Of a DNA stretch of 64,000 nucleotides, positions 8,795-17,565 are shown piece after piece (the stretch's first letter is position 1; the number at the start of each line of letters is the position of its first letter). The DNA lies in assembly GCA_046290435.1 (NCBI GenBank), contig JBKAGO010000001.1, positions 39,609 to 103,608 of the forward strand. The letters are read 5' to 3'. This DNA is from CAVQUE01 sp046290435. Its GTDB lineage: Bacteria > Actinomycetota > Acidimicrobiia > Acidimicrobiales > UBA8592. The notes below the pieces were generated by a model, which did no database searches, had not been told where the DNA came from, and saw only the letters and a program-made list of their open reading frames with translations. A program made the position numbers and the translations under genes.

Positions 8795-10866
8795 TCCGAG
8801 GCCCGGGCGATGAGCAGCTGCTGGGACGACGTCGCCGGGTCCTCCGCGCAACGCACCCACGTGCCCGACGCATCGAGGTCCCACGCGAGCCAGCGATCGG
8901 CCAGCTGCAACTGGAACAGCTCGTCGAGGCGGGCGCGCAGCGCCGGATGCTCGATGGGCGTCAGCGCCTCGACCCGGCGGTCGAGATTGCGGGGCATGAG
9001 GTCGGCCGAGCCGATGAGGTGCACCGGACGGCCCGGCCCGTCGCCGTGCGCGAACCGGAAGATGCGCGGGTGCTCGAGGAACCGGCCGATGAGCGACCGG
9101 ACCCGCACCGTCTCGGACAGCCCCGGAACCCCGGGACGCAGACAGCAGATGCCGCGGATCAACAGGTCGATGCGCACACCGGCCTGGGCGGCCATGTAGA
9201 GCTCGTCGATCATGTCGGCATCGACGAGGCTGTTCATCTTCATCGCGATGTGCCCGTCGGGGCCGTGCTCGGCCTCGTTGCGGATGAGGTCGGTGATTCG
9301 GCCGCGGAGCCCGTCCGGAGCCACGACCAGCTTGCGGTAGGCCAGGTGACGGCCGTACCCGGTGAGCCCGTTGAACAGCTGGGAGAGGTCGTGGCCTATG
9401 TCGGGATCGGAGGTCAGCAGCCCGAGATCGGTGTACATGCGTGCCGTCTTGGCGTTGTAGTTGCCCGTGCCCACATGGCAGTAGCGGTGCACGCCGTCTG
9501 GCTCGGAGCGCACCACCAGCAACGTCTTGGTGTGCACCTTGAGCCCCACGAGGCCGTAGGCGACGTGGACGCCGGCGTCTTCGAGGCGGCGGGCCCAGCC
9601 GATGTTGGCGGCCTCGTCGAAACGGGCCTTGAGCTCGACCACCACCGCCACCTGCTTGCCGGACTCGGCGGCGCGGATGAGGTGTTCGACCACCGGTGAG
9701 TCGCCCGAGGTGCGGTACAGCGTCATCTTGATGGCCTGCACCAGCGGATCCCGGGCCGCCTGGCGCAGCATCTCGTCGACGGTGGTGATGAACGACTCGT
9801 ACGGGTGGTGCACCAACACGTCGCGTTCTCGCAACAGCTCGAAGATGTCGACCGGTTCGTCGTCCTCGGTCCGGAACGGCAGCGGCGTGACGGGGACGTG
9901 GGGCGGGTCGCGCAGCTCGGGCCGGTCGAGCGAGACGAGCTCGAACAGGTCCACCAGGCTCAACGGCACGTCGGTGACGTACACGTCGTCGTCGCCGAGC
10001 TCGAGCTCCTTCACCAACAGCGCCGCGACGTCGGCGGACAGCGACCGGCTGAGCTGGAGGCGCACGGCCTGCTGGAACCTGCGGCGCCGCAGCTCGAGCT
10101 CGACGGCCGACATGAGGTTCGAGACCTCTTCCTCGTCGATCTCGAGATCTGCGTTGCGGGTGACCCTGAACGCGATGGTCTCGACGACCTCCATCCCCGG
10201 GAAGAGCTGGTCGACATGCGCGAAGACGACCTCTTCGAGGGTGATGAAGCGCAACGAGGCGTCACCGGTTGCGGACAGCGCGATGAACCGACCGAGCACC
10301 GGCGGCATCTTGAGCCGGGCGAACCGGCGGTTGCCGTCACGGGGATCACGAAGGATCACACCAAGGCTCAACGACAGGTTCGAGATGTAGGGGAAGGGAT
10401 GGCCCGGGTCGACCGCGAGCGGCGTGAGGACCGGGAAGATCCGGTTCTCGAAATGGGCCGTCATCGCCAGCCGGTCCTCGGCGGTGAGGTCGGCCCAGGT
10501 GACGAGCGAGATCCCTTCGGCGTCGAGGGCATCGACGACCTCGGCGTACACCTCGCCCAAGACGTCGAGCTGACGGTCGACCTCGTCGCGGATGTCGGTG
10601 AGCGTCATCGACGGGGTGCGCCCGTCGGGGGTCCGGGTGGACATCTTCGCCTCGACCTGGTTCTTCAGGCCGGCAACACGCACCTGGAAGAACTCGTCGA
10701 GGTTCGAGCCCCAGATGGCGATGAACTTGAGACGCTCGAGCAGCGGCTGCGCCGGATCCGCAGCCTGCGCCAGCACCCGGTCGTTGAAGGCGAGCCAGGA
10801 GAGCTCGCGGTTGAAGTAGCGATCGGCGATCCAGGTCGCGTCCTCGGCAACACTCGTGTCGGTCAT
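8791..10866 (-). CDS. ppk1: Polyphosphate kinase 1
   Basis: 691 residues, the usual PPK1 length. N-terminal domain begins YFNRELSWLAFNDRVL; the head domain and two PLD-like C-terminal domains follow. The autophosphorylated histidine lies in YCHVGTGNYNAKTARMYTD (His464), with ATP-contacting arginines in the second catalytic domain (LIGRFLEHPRIF). The enzyme polymerises ATP gamma-phosphate into polyphosphate, a logical phosphate-storage partner of the adjacent uptake genes. No convincing PHO box was seen upstream. The Nudix gene overlaps its stop. Confidence 0.96.
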   Translation of the reverse strand: MTDTSVAEDATWIADRYFNRELSWLAFNDRVLAQAADPAQPLLERLKFIAIWGSNLDEFFQVRVAGLKNQVEAKMSTRTPDGRTPSMTLTDIRDEVDRQLDVLGEVYAEVVDALDAEGISLVTWADLTAEDRLAMTAHFENRIFPVLTPLAVDPGHPFPYISNLSLSLGVILRDPRDGNRRFARLKMPPVLGRFIALSATGDASLRFITLEEVVFAHVDQLFPGMEVVETIAFRVTRNADLEIDEEEVSNLMSAVELELRRRRFQQAVRLQLSRSLSADVAALLVKELELGDDDVYVTDVPLSLVDLFELVSLDRPELRDPPHVPVTPLPFRTEDDEPVDIFELLRERDVLVHHPYESFITTVDEMLRQAARDPLVQAIKMTLYRTSGDSPVVEHLIRAAESGKQVAVVVELKARFDEAANIGWARRLEDAGVHVAYGLVGLKVHTKTLLVVRSEPDGVHRYCHVGTGNYNAKTARMYTDLGLLTSDPDIGHDLSQLFNGLTGYGRHLAYRKLVVAPDGLRGRITDLIRNEAEHGPDGHIAMKMNSLVDADMIDELYMAAQAGVRIDLLIRGICCLRPGVPGLSETVRVRSLIGRFLEHPRIFRFAHGDGPGRPVHLIGSADLMPRNLDRRVEALTPIEHPALRARLDELFQLQLADRWLAWDLDASGTWVRCAEDPATSSQQLLIARASE

Positions 10867-10956
10867 CGCTTGTCGGGACCCGCTCCCCTCACGGTCTGGT
10901 GTGTGGACGGACGATCCGGAGCCTGCGGACCCCGGCGCGATTCGCTGCCCTCGGGC

Positions 10957-11226
10957 TCAGGTGCCCTCTTCGTCGTAACCGAGATCCCACTCGATCATGA
11001 AATTCTCGCGCTCGGCGTCGCGGTTGACCCGCTCGCGGTTGCGCCGGAACTGCGGATCGTGGGGAGGCAGCAGCACCAGCCGGGCATTGACGCGGGTGCG
11101 GAAGGCCTCGATCGCATCGCGATCGCCGAAGTCGGAGCGGATCTCCCAGTGCGGCGCCACCGGGCCCAGGTACACGAGTTTCACGTGTGCCACCGGAGGT
11201 ACGTTCTCGGTCTCGACGTCGGTCAT
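10957..11226 (-). CDS. Conserved hypothetical protein
   Basis: 89 residues, starting MTDVETENVPPVAHVKLVYL and ending WDLGYDEEGT. Composition is that of a soluble cytoplasmic protein, with a basic stretch (RRNRERVNRDAERE) near the C terminus. No motif that I can name. It lies between the protease and ppk, transcribed with ppk across a gap of about 90 bp, so co-expression is possible but not shown. High-GC codon use matches neighbours, supporting a real gene. Confidence 0.6.
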   Translation of the reverse strand: MTDVETENVPPVAHVKLVYLGPVAPHWEIRSDFGDRDAIEAFRTRVNARLVLLPPHDPQFRRNRERVNRDAERENFMIEWDLGYDEEGT

Positions 11227-11336
11227 CGGGCCAGCATACCGGCGCAGCCCCGAGGCCCGGGACGGCGCCGATCCCCACATCGGCGGCCAGCCGTCGGCGG
11301 GAGACATCGGGCGACCGCGTGCGCCGCGCCGGCCGA

Positions 11337-12653
11337 TCAGCGTTCGACGAGCTCGATGTCGAAGGGCCGGCTGCCGCCGTCGCGTTGTACGACGACGGTG
11401 ACGAGGTCGCCCGGTCGCCGGCTGCGCACGACCCTGGCGACGTCTTCGGCCGAGGTGATTGCCTCGCCGGCGATCTCGGTGACGACGTCGCCGCGGGTGA
11501 TGCCGGCTTCCTCGGCGGGCGAGCCGGGCACGACGTCTTGGACGAAGGCCCCCGCCGGGACCGACACCCCGAACTCGTCCTGGACCGAGGGGTCGAGGTT
11601 GGCGAGCGAGATGGACGTCACGCCCAGGAACGCCGTGTCGGGGCTGAGGTCGGCGTCGCCGTCGAGGGCCCGGTCGATCAGGGGACGGACCACGTCGATG
11701 GAGATCGCGAAGCCGATGTTCTGCGCGTTGTCGATGATGGCGGTGTTGATCCCGACGACCTGGCCTGCAGCGTTCACGAGCGGCCCACCGGAGTTGCCCG
11801 GGTTGATGGCCGCATCGGTCTGGATGAGGTTCTCGAGACGGATGAAGGCGTCGGTGATGGTGCGGTCCTTGGCGGACACGATGCCCTTGGTGACGCTGGG
11901 GGTCGAACCCAGGTCGAGGGCGTTGCCGATGGCGACGACGTCGTCGCCGACACGGAGATCCTCGGCCGATCCGAGATCGGCCGGTTGGAGTCCACTGATG
12001 TCCTCGGCGTCGACGATGGCGATGTCGTCGTCGGGGAAGGTGCCGACGACCGTGGCCGTCTTGACCGTCCCGTCGAAGAACGTGACCTCGATGGTGTCGG
12101 CGTCGGCGATGACATGGGCGTTGGTGAGGATCAGGCCGTCCTCGCCGATGACCACGCCCGACCCGGCTCCCTCGAAGATGCCGGCTCGCGATTCCGAGCC
12201 GGTGTTGATCGTGACGACCGACGGTCGCACCTTGGCGAGCACGCCCTGGATGTCGAGCACGTCGCCTTCGAGGATGGTCGACGGCCCGAGTTCGGGGAAC
12301 TGCACCACGGTCTCGGTCCGGGACGGACCGTTGTCGAAGACCACGACAGCCAGCAGGATCGTGAACGCGGCCAGGGCTGCGCCGGCGAACATCGCGACTG
12401 CCGGACCTGCCAGGCGGCGCCAGCCCGTCGCAGCCGGTTCGAGCGGCGGGAGATCGACCGGCTCGGCATCGGGAACGGGCCGCCACGGCCCATAGCCGTA
12501 GTGTGCCGGGTCGTAGATGGGCGGTCGGGTGGGACGAGACGCAGCGTGCGGCGACGGGGGTGCGCTCACCGGCATCTGCTCCACAGGCCGCGGTGGAGGC
12601 GGCGGGGGCAGGCGGGCATCGTCGTGGTGGCGCACCCGACCATCGTGACCCAT
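11337..12653 (-). CDS. HtrA/DegP-like membrane serine protease
   Basis: 438 residues from ATG 12653; an ATG at 12701 is an alternative and neither has a clear ribosome site. A proline-rich cytoplasmic N terminus, one membrane helix (VAMFAGAALAAFTILLAVVVF region), a trypsin-like domain with triad His (LTNAHVIAD), Asp (DDDIAIVDAED) and Ser (GNSGGPL), and a C-terminal PDZ domain follow in order. This is the PepD/HtrA layout of actinobacteria, an extracytoplasmic quality-control protease. In mycobacteria htrA sits beside sigE, rseA and tatB; here the same partners are present, with a whiB gene interposed. Confidence 0.9.
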   Translation of the reverse strand: MGHDGRVRHHDDARLPPPPPPRPVEQMPVSAPPSPHAASRPTRPPIYDPAHYGYGPWRPVPDAEPVDLPPLEPAATGWRRLAGPAVAMFAGAALAAFTILLAVVVFDNGPSRTETVVQFPELGPSTILEGDVLDIQGVLAKVRPSVVTINTGSESRAGIFEGAGSGVVIGEDGLILTNAHVIADADTIEVTFFDGTVKTATVVGTFPDDDIAIVDAEDISGLQPADLGSAEDLRVGDDVVAIGNALDLGSTPSVTKGIVSAKDRTITDAFIRLENLIQTDAAINPGNSGGPLVNAAGQVVGINTAIIDNAQNIGFAISIDVVRPLIDRALDGDADLSPDTAFLGVTSISLANLDPSVQDEFGVSVPAGAFVQDVVPGSPAEEAGITRGDVVTEIAGEAITSAEDVARVVRSRRPGDLVTVVVQRDGGSRPFDIELVER

Positions 12654-12743
12654 CGGCGGCCCCCGTCCAAGGCGCGCGGCCCGGTTTCCCGTTGCGACCA
12701 TCGTCGGGGAACAGCAGTTCGGTGTTTACAATCGCGCTTTACG

Positions 12744-12769
12744 GGAACTTTCCCGGTGGTGTGTGCGTA
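12744..12769 (+). promoter_or_regulatory. Candidate ECF-sigma promoter for whiB
   Basis: GGAACT at 12744-12749, a 16-nt spacer and CGTA at 12766-12769 match the GGAAC-N16/17-CGTT pattern recognised by SigE-type ECF factors. It lies about 30 bp before the preferred whiB start. The -35 box overlaps a short inverted repeat (GGGAA/TTCCC). A SigE-like gene is only 1.2 kb away. Assignment is inferential. Confidence 0.5.
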
Positions 12770-12798
12770 TGTACAGCGCATCAGGAGGTGCATTCGCC

Positions 12799-13041
12799 GT
12801 GGATACCAGTTGGATGGCACAGGGAAACTGTGCCGAACGCCCCCCAGAACTGTTCTTTCCGAGCGATGGCGTCGGTGTCGAAGTGGCCCGACGCATCTGC
12901 GCGACCTGCCCGGTCAAAGAACCCTGCCTCGAACACGCCCTCGCGAACCGGATCGATCACGGTGTGTGGGGTGGCTGCTCCGAACGCGAGCGCCGCCGCA
13001 TCCTCAAGCGTCGTCGTGAAGCCGCCGGGGCCACTGCCTGA
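12799..13041 (+). CDS. WhiB-family iron-sulfur transcriptional regulator
   Basis: 80 residues from GTG 12799, chosen for AGGAGG 10 nt upstream; upstream in-frame starts at 12763 and 12769 would add up to 12 residues. Four cluster cysteines are present (NCAERPP...CATCPVKEPC, spacing C-x2-C-x5-C for the last three), then the turn GVWGG and a basic tail ERERRRILKRRRE for DNA contact. WhiB proteins bind a 4Fe-4S cluster and usually partner the housekeeping sigma factor. It is transcribed opposite to its protease and anti-sigma neighbours and ends in a terminator-like hairpin. Confidence 0.9.
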   Translation: MDTSWMAQGNCAERPPELFFPSDGVGVEVARRICATCPVKEPCLEHALANRIDHGVWGGCSERERRRILKRRREAAGATA

Positions 13042-13059
13042 GCAGCCCCCGGGCTGCTC
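13040..13059 (+). terminator. Terminator-like hairpin after whiB
   Basis: A perfect 8-bp stem GAGCAGCC (13040-13047) / GGCTGCTC (13052-13059) with loop CCCG overlaps the whiB TGA. No U-tract follows. It lies between convergent genes and could serve both strands. Confidence 0.5.
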
Positions 13060-13097
13060 ACCAGCAGGCGCTGAGGATCGGTCGGGTCCAGGATCCG

Positions 13098-14000
13098 TCA
13101 GATCCGATCGATGAGGTTCCGCGGGGCGTCGCTCAGGCGATCCCACAAGCCCCGCTCGATGCTGACCGGCGGCACCATCTCGACCGCCTCCATGGTCTTT
13201 TCCATGGCTGCGTCGGTCCCCATCTCGGCATCGGCCACGATCACCACCATCAGATCGCCACGCTCGGTGATCGCCACCACGGTCTCGTCGCGCACGCCGG
13301 TCCAGGTCTTGACGGGCCCTTCCACGATCATCTCGCCGTCGGCCGGTAGCGCCTCCCAGTCGACGACGCCGGGCTCGTGGAACACCGAGACATCGTGGGT
13401 TCCATCGCTGTAGACCGTGTGGACGAGTTCGTCGCGGGCATAGACCGCCATTCGGTCCAAGCCGTCACCGAGGCTGGGGAGCACGGCGGGGTCGTCCATC
13501 GTCTCGCCGCCCATGGCGTCGAACGCCCCGATAGTGCCGCTGGTACCCACGTGCACGGCGGCGAACTCCTCGACGGACGGCGCGATCGGCATGGGATCGA
13601 GGGTGGCGCCGACGCCGGCTACGACCAGCAGCGCGGCCGCGACCGCACCGATGGCGGCACCCACGAAGGTGCGCCGGCGCCGATGCCGGTCGAGCGACAC
13701 CACCGGCGCATCGCCCGGAGGGGCCTCGGCTCCGGTCGCCGAATCGGCATCGTCGGGAACCGCTGCGTCGGCCGCGATCGACGGGAGCCGCCCGCTCTCC
13801 GGCTCGACGAGCGGCAGGGCCCGCAACATGGTCTGGGTGGCGCGCAGCTCGTCGAGTTCCCGGCGCAGCGGGGGCGACGCCCGGAGGGCCTCGTCGACGA
13901 GGGCACGCTCGTCGACGGTGAGCTCGTCGTCGAGATACGCGCTGAGCAGCTCGGACGGATCGCCATCGTGGGCCGTCGACCGGCCGGCGTCGGTGCTCAT
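13098..14000 (-). CDS. Anti-sigma factor, membrane-anchored (RseA-like)
   Basis: 300 residues. The N-terminal LLSAYLDDELTVDERALVDEAL segment is the helical anti-sigma core, here without the HxxxCxxC zinc motif. A charged stretch (RHRRRR) precedes one membrane helix at about 113-133 and an extracytoplasmic domain of about 165 residues. The start overlaps the sigma gene stop by 4 bp (ATGA), the classic coupling of an ECF sigma factor to its anti-sigma. It presumably holds the sigma factor at the membrane until envelope stress triggers release. Confidence 0.85.
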   Translation of the reverse strand: MSTDAGRSTAHDGDPSELLSAYLDDELTVDERALVDEALRASPPLRRELDELRATQTMLRALPLVEPESGRLPSIAADAAVPDDADSATGAEAPPGDAPVVSLDRHRRRRTFVGAAIGAVAAALLVVAGVGATLDPMPIAPSVEEFAAVHVGTSGTIGAFDAMGGETMDDPAVLPSLGDGLDRMAVYARDELVHTVYSDGTHDVSVFHEPGVVDWEALPADGEMIVEGPVKTWTGVRDETVVAITERGDLMVVIVADAEMGTDAAMEKTMEAVEMVPPVSIERGLWDRLSDAPRNLIDRI

Positions 14001-14554
14001 TGGTCGACCTCGAGATGCGGCAGCAGCATTTCCCGCATGGCGCTGCGGCCACGGTGGATGCGGCTGCGTACGGTGCCGACCGGCACATCGAGCGCCTCGG
14101 CGATCTCGGGGTAGCTCATCCCGATGACATCGCAGAGCACCAACGCTGCCCGGTGATCCTCACTGAGGCGACCCAATGCTGCCTGGATGTAATCGGGCAG
14201 GTCCGCAGTGGCGGCCTCGTCGGCGGCGGGCGCTCCGACCAGGACCCGTTCGGCGTCGTCTGGGAGCGCTTCGGTGGGGCGTCGACGGCGTCGACGGACC
14301 TCGTCGAGGAACACGTTTGTCGTGATGCGGGCCAACCAACCCTCGAGATTGCCGGGGCGGTAACCCGCCAGACCCCGTTCGACTCGCACCAGTGCCGTCT
14401 GCACCACGTCTTCTGCTTCCGTGTGATTCCCGCACAGGCGGTACGCCACCGAGTACATGAAGCGCCGGTGGGTCCGGGCGATGTCGTCCCAGGTGGGGAC
14501 GACATCGTCGGCAACGGGCGCCGACTCGGAGAGCCGCGTCTCGTGGCGGGTCAT
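13997..14554 (-). CDS. ECF RNA polymerase sigma factor (SigE-like)
   Basis: 185 residues. Region 2 (YRLCGNHTEAEDVVQTALVRV, then WLARITTNVFLDEVRRRRRR) and region 4 helix-turn-helix (VIGMSYPEIAEALDVPVGTVRSRIHRGR) are intact. Partner anti-sigma overlaps the 3' end. An upstream GGAACC-N16-CGTT promoter on the same strand suggests autoregulation. Co-location with HtrA and TatA mirrors the mycobacterial sigE-rseA-htrA-tatB locus and supports an envelope-stress role. Confidence 0.92.
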   Translation of the reverse strand: MTRHETRLSESAPVADDVVPTWDDIARTHRRFMYSVAYRLCGNHTEAEDVVQTALVRVERGLAGYRPGNLEGWLARITTNVFLDEVRRRRRRPTEALPDDAERVLVGAPAADEAATADLPDYIQAALGRLSEDHRAALVLCDVIGMSYPEIAEALDVPVGTVRSRIHRGRSAMREMLLPHLEVDQ

Positions 14555-14595
14555 GGCTCACACACCCAGGGCGGGCTCACCTCGTCGGGAAGCAC

Positions 14596-14621
14596 AACGT
14601 CAGCCGGAGAGGTTCGGTTCC
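14596..14621 (-). promoter_or_regulatory. Candidate autoregulatory ECF promoter of the sigma gene
   Basis: On the minus strand GGAACC (14621-14616), a 16-nt spacer, then CGTT (14599-14596) match the SigE-type consensus exactly. It lies 42 bp upstream of the sigma-factor ATG. ECF factors commonly drive their own operon. Confidence 0.7.
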
Positions 14622-14639
14622 CAGCCCGTTGCGGATTCG

Positions 14640-14810
14640 TCAGGTCGACGAGTCGGAGCGGGTGTCGCCCCCGTCGTCGTCGACCCCGGCCTTGAATTCC
14701 TTCTGGGCCTGGCCGAGCGAACGAGCGAGCTTCGGGAGCTTGGAGCCGCCGAAGAGCACGAGCAGGATCACGAGGATGATGATGAGCTCAGTGGTGCCCA
14801 GGCTTCCCAT
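14640..14810 (-). CDS. tatA: Sec-independent translocase subunit TatA
   Basis: A 56-residue gene. It reads MGSLGTTELIIILVILLVLF then GGSKLPKLARSLGQAQKEFK: one N-terminal membrane helix with a Glu near its start, the FGGSKLPK hinge and an amphipathic helix, all diagnostic of TatA/E. The tail is short and acidic. With TatC it would form the twin-arginine translocation pore. The position upstream of the SigE-like/anti-sigma pair recalls mycobacterial tatB next to htrA. It is shorter than most TatA proteins (70-90), but the essential elements are present. Confidence 0.88.
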   Translation of the reverse strand: MGSLGTTELIIILVILLVLFGGSKLPKLARSLGQAQKEFKAGVDDDGGDTRSDSST

Positions 14811-14865
14811 GGGGCTCGATGGTAGCCGAGTGGGACTCGACCGCGAGGCCGCCTCGTCGGACCGG

Positions 14866-15153
14866 TCAGGCGGAGGCCTCGCCGGCGACCGGGACGATTC
14901 CCTGGCGGGCCAGCGAACGTTGCCGGCGGATACGGCGGCGCTCCCGCTCGCTCATGCCGCCCCAGATGCCGAACTTCTCGCTGTTGCCGAGGGCGTACTC
15001 GAGACAGTCGTCGCGCACGACACAGCCGCGGCAGACCTCTTTGGCCTCACGGGTGGACGCCCCACGCTCGGGGAAGAAGAGATCCGGGTCGACACCGAGA
15101 CAGTTGGCGAACTGCTGCCAGCTGCGATCGGTTGGTTCTGCTGCGATCCGCAT
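14866..15153 (-). CDS. whiB2: WhiB-family regulator, WhiB2/WhmD-like
   Basis: 95 residues. Cluster cysteines at 18, 41, 44 and 50 (NCLGVDPDLFFPERG, then CRGCVVRDDC), followed by FGIWGGMSERERRRIRRQR. The FFPERG-STREAKEVCRGC and EKFGIWGGMSERERRR strings match the WhiB2/WhmD subgroup, essential in mycobacteria for septation. An unusually long intergenic region with an AT-rich palindrome precedes it, as expected for a tightly regulated gene. Assignment to WhiB2 is by motif resemblance. Confidence 0.88.
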   Translation of the reverse strand: MRIAAEPTDRSWQQFANCLGVDPDLFFPERGASTREAKEVCRGCVVRDDCLEYALGNSEKFGIWGGMSERERRRIRRQRSLARQGIVPVAGEASA

Positions 15154-15247
15154 GGGGGTCTCCTCTGGTTCTCTGGCCCCGTCGACACCGAACCGCCCGG
15201 TGTCTCGGTGAGCCGCCGGCCCGCGTTGGGCACCCAGACGACTCTTG

Positions 15248-15257
15248 TGTAATTACA
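15248..15257. promoter_or_regulatory. AT-rich palindrome in the whiB2-like upstream region
   Basis: TGTAATTACA is a perfect 10-bp palindrome, rare in this high-GC context, about 95 bp upstream of the whiB2-like start within the 250-bp gap (15154-15403). It may contain or overlap a -10 element or be an operator. The rest of the gap shows no gene. Confidence 0.4.
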
Positions 15258-15403
15258 ACGGTGGTATTCTCGCCTCCGGACAGGCCACTTGGCAAGGGCG
15301 CGCCCCGATCTTTGGCGCGAAAGCCGAAGTTTTCGTCCATCGACAGGCGCGCACGGGCATCGAGAGAGCCCGAAATGCCCCGAAGCGCGACGGAAGGTTC
15401 CGG

Positions 15404-17437
15404 TCAGCGTCGCCCGGTGAGCAGCTTGCGTCGATGCTCGACGAAGTCGACCAGCACGTAGTCCCCCAACGTCTCGGGCGTCGTGAAGAACGCCCGCCCG
15501 CCGTTCATCTCGGTCAGCCGCTCGATGAAATGCGTCAGCGCCGAGGTGGCGTCGAGCATGAACGTGTTGATGCGGATGCCGTCGCGGGTGCACGCCAGCA
15601 CCTCGGCGAGGGTGCGGTCGACCGTCTCGCGCGTCGGCGGATAGCTGAAGAAGGGCCGGCCGGATCCGTCGATGTGGGCGGTCGGCTCGCCGTCGGTGAT
15701 CATGATGATCTGCTTCTGGCCGCTCTGGCGGCTGAGCAGCTGGCGGCTCAACTGGAAGCCGTGCTGCATGTTGGTGCCGTACACGAAGTCCCAGGAGACC
15801 TCCGGCAGCTCGTGCGCCTTGATCTCGTGGGCGACCTCGCTGAAGCCGACGATCCCCAGGTAGTCACGCGGGTACTGCATCGAGATCAGCGAGTGCAGCG
15901 CCATGGCGACCTTCTTGGCCGGCAGGAAGTTGTCGCGCATCGGCATCGAGAGCGACAGGTCGAGCATGAGCACCGTGCTGGACCGCACCAGGTGTTCGGT
16001 GCGCTCGATCTCGAAGTCCTCGGGCGACAACCGGACGGGCGTGCCGCCGCCGGTGCGGCGGATGGCGTTGCGGACCGTGCGCTCGATGTGGAGGTTGAAC
16101 GGGTCGCCGAACTCGTAGGGCTTGGTGGAGAAGTCGCGTTCGTGACCGATGCCGGTGCGCTCGAGCGCATGCTGGCCGACACGGTCGTTGGCGAGCTTGC
16201 GGAACAGATCCGACAGCGCCTGCTGACCGATGGCCCGAATGGCACGCGGCGTGAGCTCGAAACGGCCTTCCTTGTTCTCGATCAGGCCCGCTTCTTCGAG
16301 TTGGCGGGCCACCTCGGCCATGCGTTCGAGAGAGTTCGCGACATCGTCGCCCAACAGCTCCCGTGCACGGTCGATGTCGACCTCGGCCAGGGCCCCGGGA
16401 TTGGAGACGCCCTGGAGCATCTGCTCGAGCTGATCGAGATCACCGAGCTGTTCGAAGATGGACTGGGCCTCACCCACGCCCATCGGATCCTGACCGCCGA
16501 ACTCATAGGACCGGCCCCAGTCGAGCGACGGGAACGCCTGCTCGAGGTTGCGGGCCAGTTGATCGGCCTGCCACTGCAGGTCCATGTCCTCGAGCAGCTG
16601 CTCCGACAGCGACTGCAGCTGGGCGCGCTGCTCGGGCGTCATCGAGTTGAGCATCGCCTGGGCCGCCGCCATGCGCTGGGCCATGATCTCGAGGAGCTCG
16701 TCGAGGGTCTCGGGGTTCTCGGGGAAGAAGTCGCCGAACTTCTCCATGAACCCGTCGAAGTCGGGCTCCTCGCCGTTCTGGCGTTGCTCGAGCATCTCGT
16801 TGAGCGACGCCATCATGTCCTTCATGCGGGCCATGTCCTCGGGAGACATGTTCTGTACGCCGTCGGTCATCTGATCGACGTAGCGCTGCATCAGCTGCTC
16901 GCGCAGCTTGTCCATGAGGTCTTCGAACTTCTGGCGGGCCTCGCTGGAGGTGAACTCGTAGTTCGACAGCTCCTTGACCTTGCCGGCGAGGTCGGGCGGC
17001 ATCATGTCGAGCTGGAGGTTGCGCTCCATCGCGACCTGCTCGGTGATCTCCTGGCGGCGCTGATCGCCGGACTGGCGGGCCTGCTCGGCCAGCTGGTCGA
17101 GCGACTGGCGCTCGGTGTCGATGACGTCGTTCAGGTCGTCGGCGATCTCGTCGTAGACGCCACCCAGATCGTGCTGGTCGAGGCGTTCCTGGCGCTCCTT
17201 GCGGAGCTTGTCGAGCATCTCGCGCAGACCCTGGATGCGTTCGCCGTTGGCCTCGAAACCCGACTGCATCATCCGTCGCAGCGCCGCGTTGACGTCGCCG
17301 TGGTACAGCAGGTCGTCGTTGATCTCGGCCATGATGTCCGACGCGGTCAGGTCGAAACCCGACTGGGAGCCGTCCCAGGCCGAGTACGCATACCGTTGCC
17401 CTGCCCGTCGGCGTTTCCGCCATTTTCCCAGCACCAT
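15404..17437 (-). CDS. Large VWA-domain protein
   Basis: 677 residues. The first 450 are highly charged and helical, with many Met/Gln/Glu-rich segments (coiled-coil-like). The C-terminal third is a von Willebrand A domain with a MIDAS motif (MLDLSLSMPM, DxSxS) and ITDGEPTAH. Such proteins often work with MoxR-type AAA ATPases or Mg-chelatase-like partners, but no such gene is in the window. No signal peptide, so cytoplasmic. Function unknown beyond a probable metal-dependent protein-interaction role. Confidence 0.8.
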   Translation of the reverse strand: MVLGKWRKRRRAGQRYAYSAWDGSQSGFDLTASDIMAEINDDLLYHGDVNAALRRMMQSGFEANGERIQGLREMLDKLRKERQERLDQHDLGGVYDEIADDLNDVIDTERQSLDQLAEQARQSGDQRRQEITEQVAMERNLQLDMMPPDLAGKVKELSNYEFTSSEARQKFEDLMDKLREQLMQRYVDQMTDGVQNMSPEDMARMKDMMASLNEMLEQRQNGEEPDFDGFMEKFGDFFPENPETLDELLEIMAQRMAAAQAMLNSMTPEQRAQLQSLSEQLLEDMDLQWQADQLARNLEQAFPSLDWGRSYEFGGQDPMGVGEAQSIFEQLGDLDQLEQMLQGVSNPGALAEVDIDRARELLGDDVANSLERMAEVARQLEEAGLIENKEGRFELTPRAIRAIGQQALSDLFRKLANDRVGQHALERTGIGHERDFSTKPYEFGDPFNLHIERTVRNAIRRTGGGTPVRLSPEDFEIERTEHLVRSSTVLMLDLSLSMPMRDNFLPAKKVAMALHSLISMQYPRDYLGIVGFSEVAHEIKAHELPEVSWDFVYGTNMQHGFQLSRQLLSRQSGQKQIIMITDGEPTAHIDGSGRPFFSYPPTRETVDRTLAEVLACTRDGIRINTFMLDATSALTHFIERLTEMNGGRAFFTTPETLGDYVLVDFVEHRRKLLTGRR

Positions 17438-17565
17438 GGGTCGACCCTACTCTCCCACCGGTGCCCGGGTCCGGTCGCCGTGGCCGCCGCGAACCGACGG
17501 AGGTCCCATCGTCGCCGCCGCCGACCGCCGACGGTTCGCACCCCGGTACGGGCGATACTGCGAGC

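Noticed and set aside
10867..10956. PHO box upstream of ppk1
   Set aside because: No pair of 11-bp-spaced GTTCACC-like units found.
13040..13059. Rho-independent terminator with full features
   Set aside because: Strong stem but no U-run; listed only as terminator-like.
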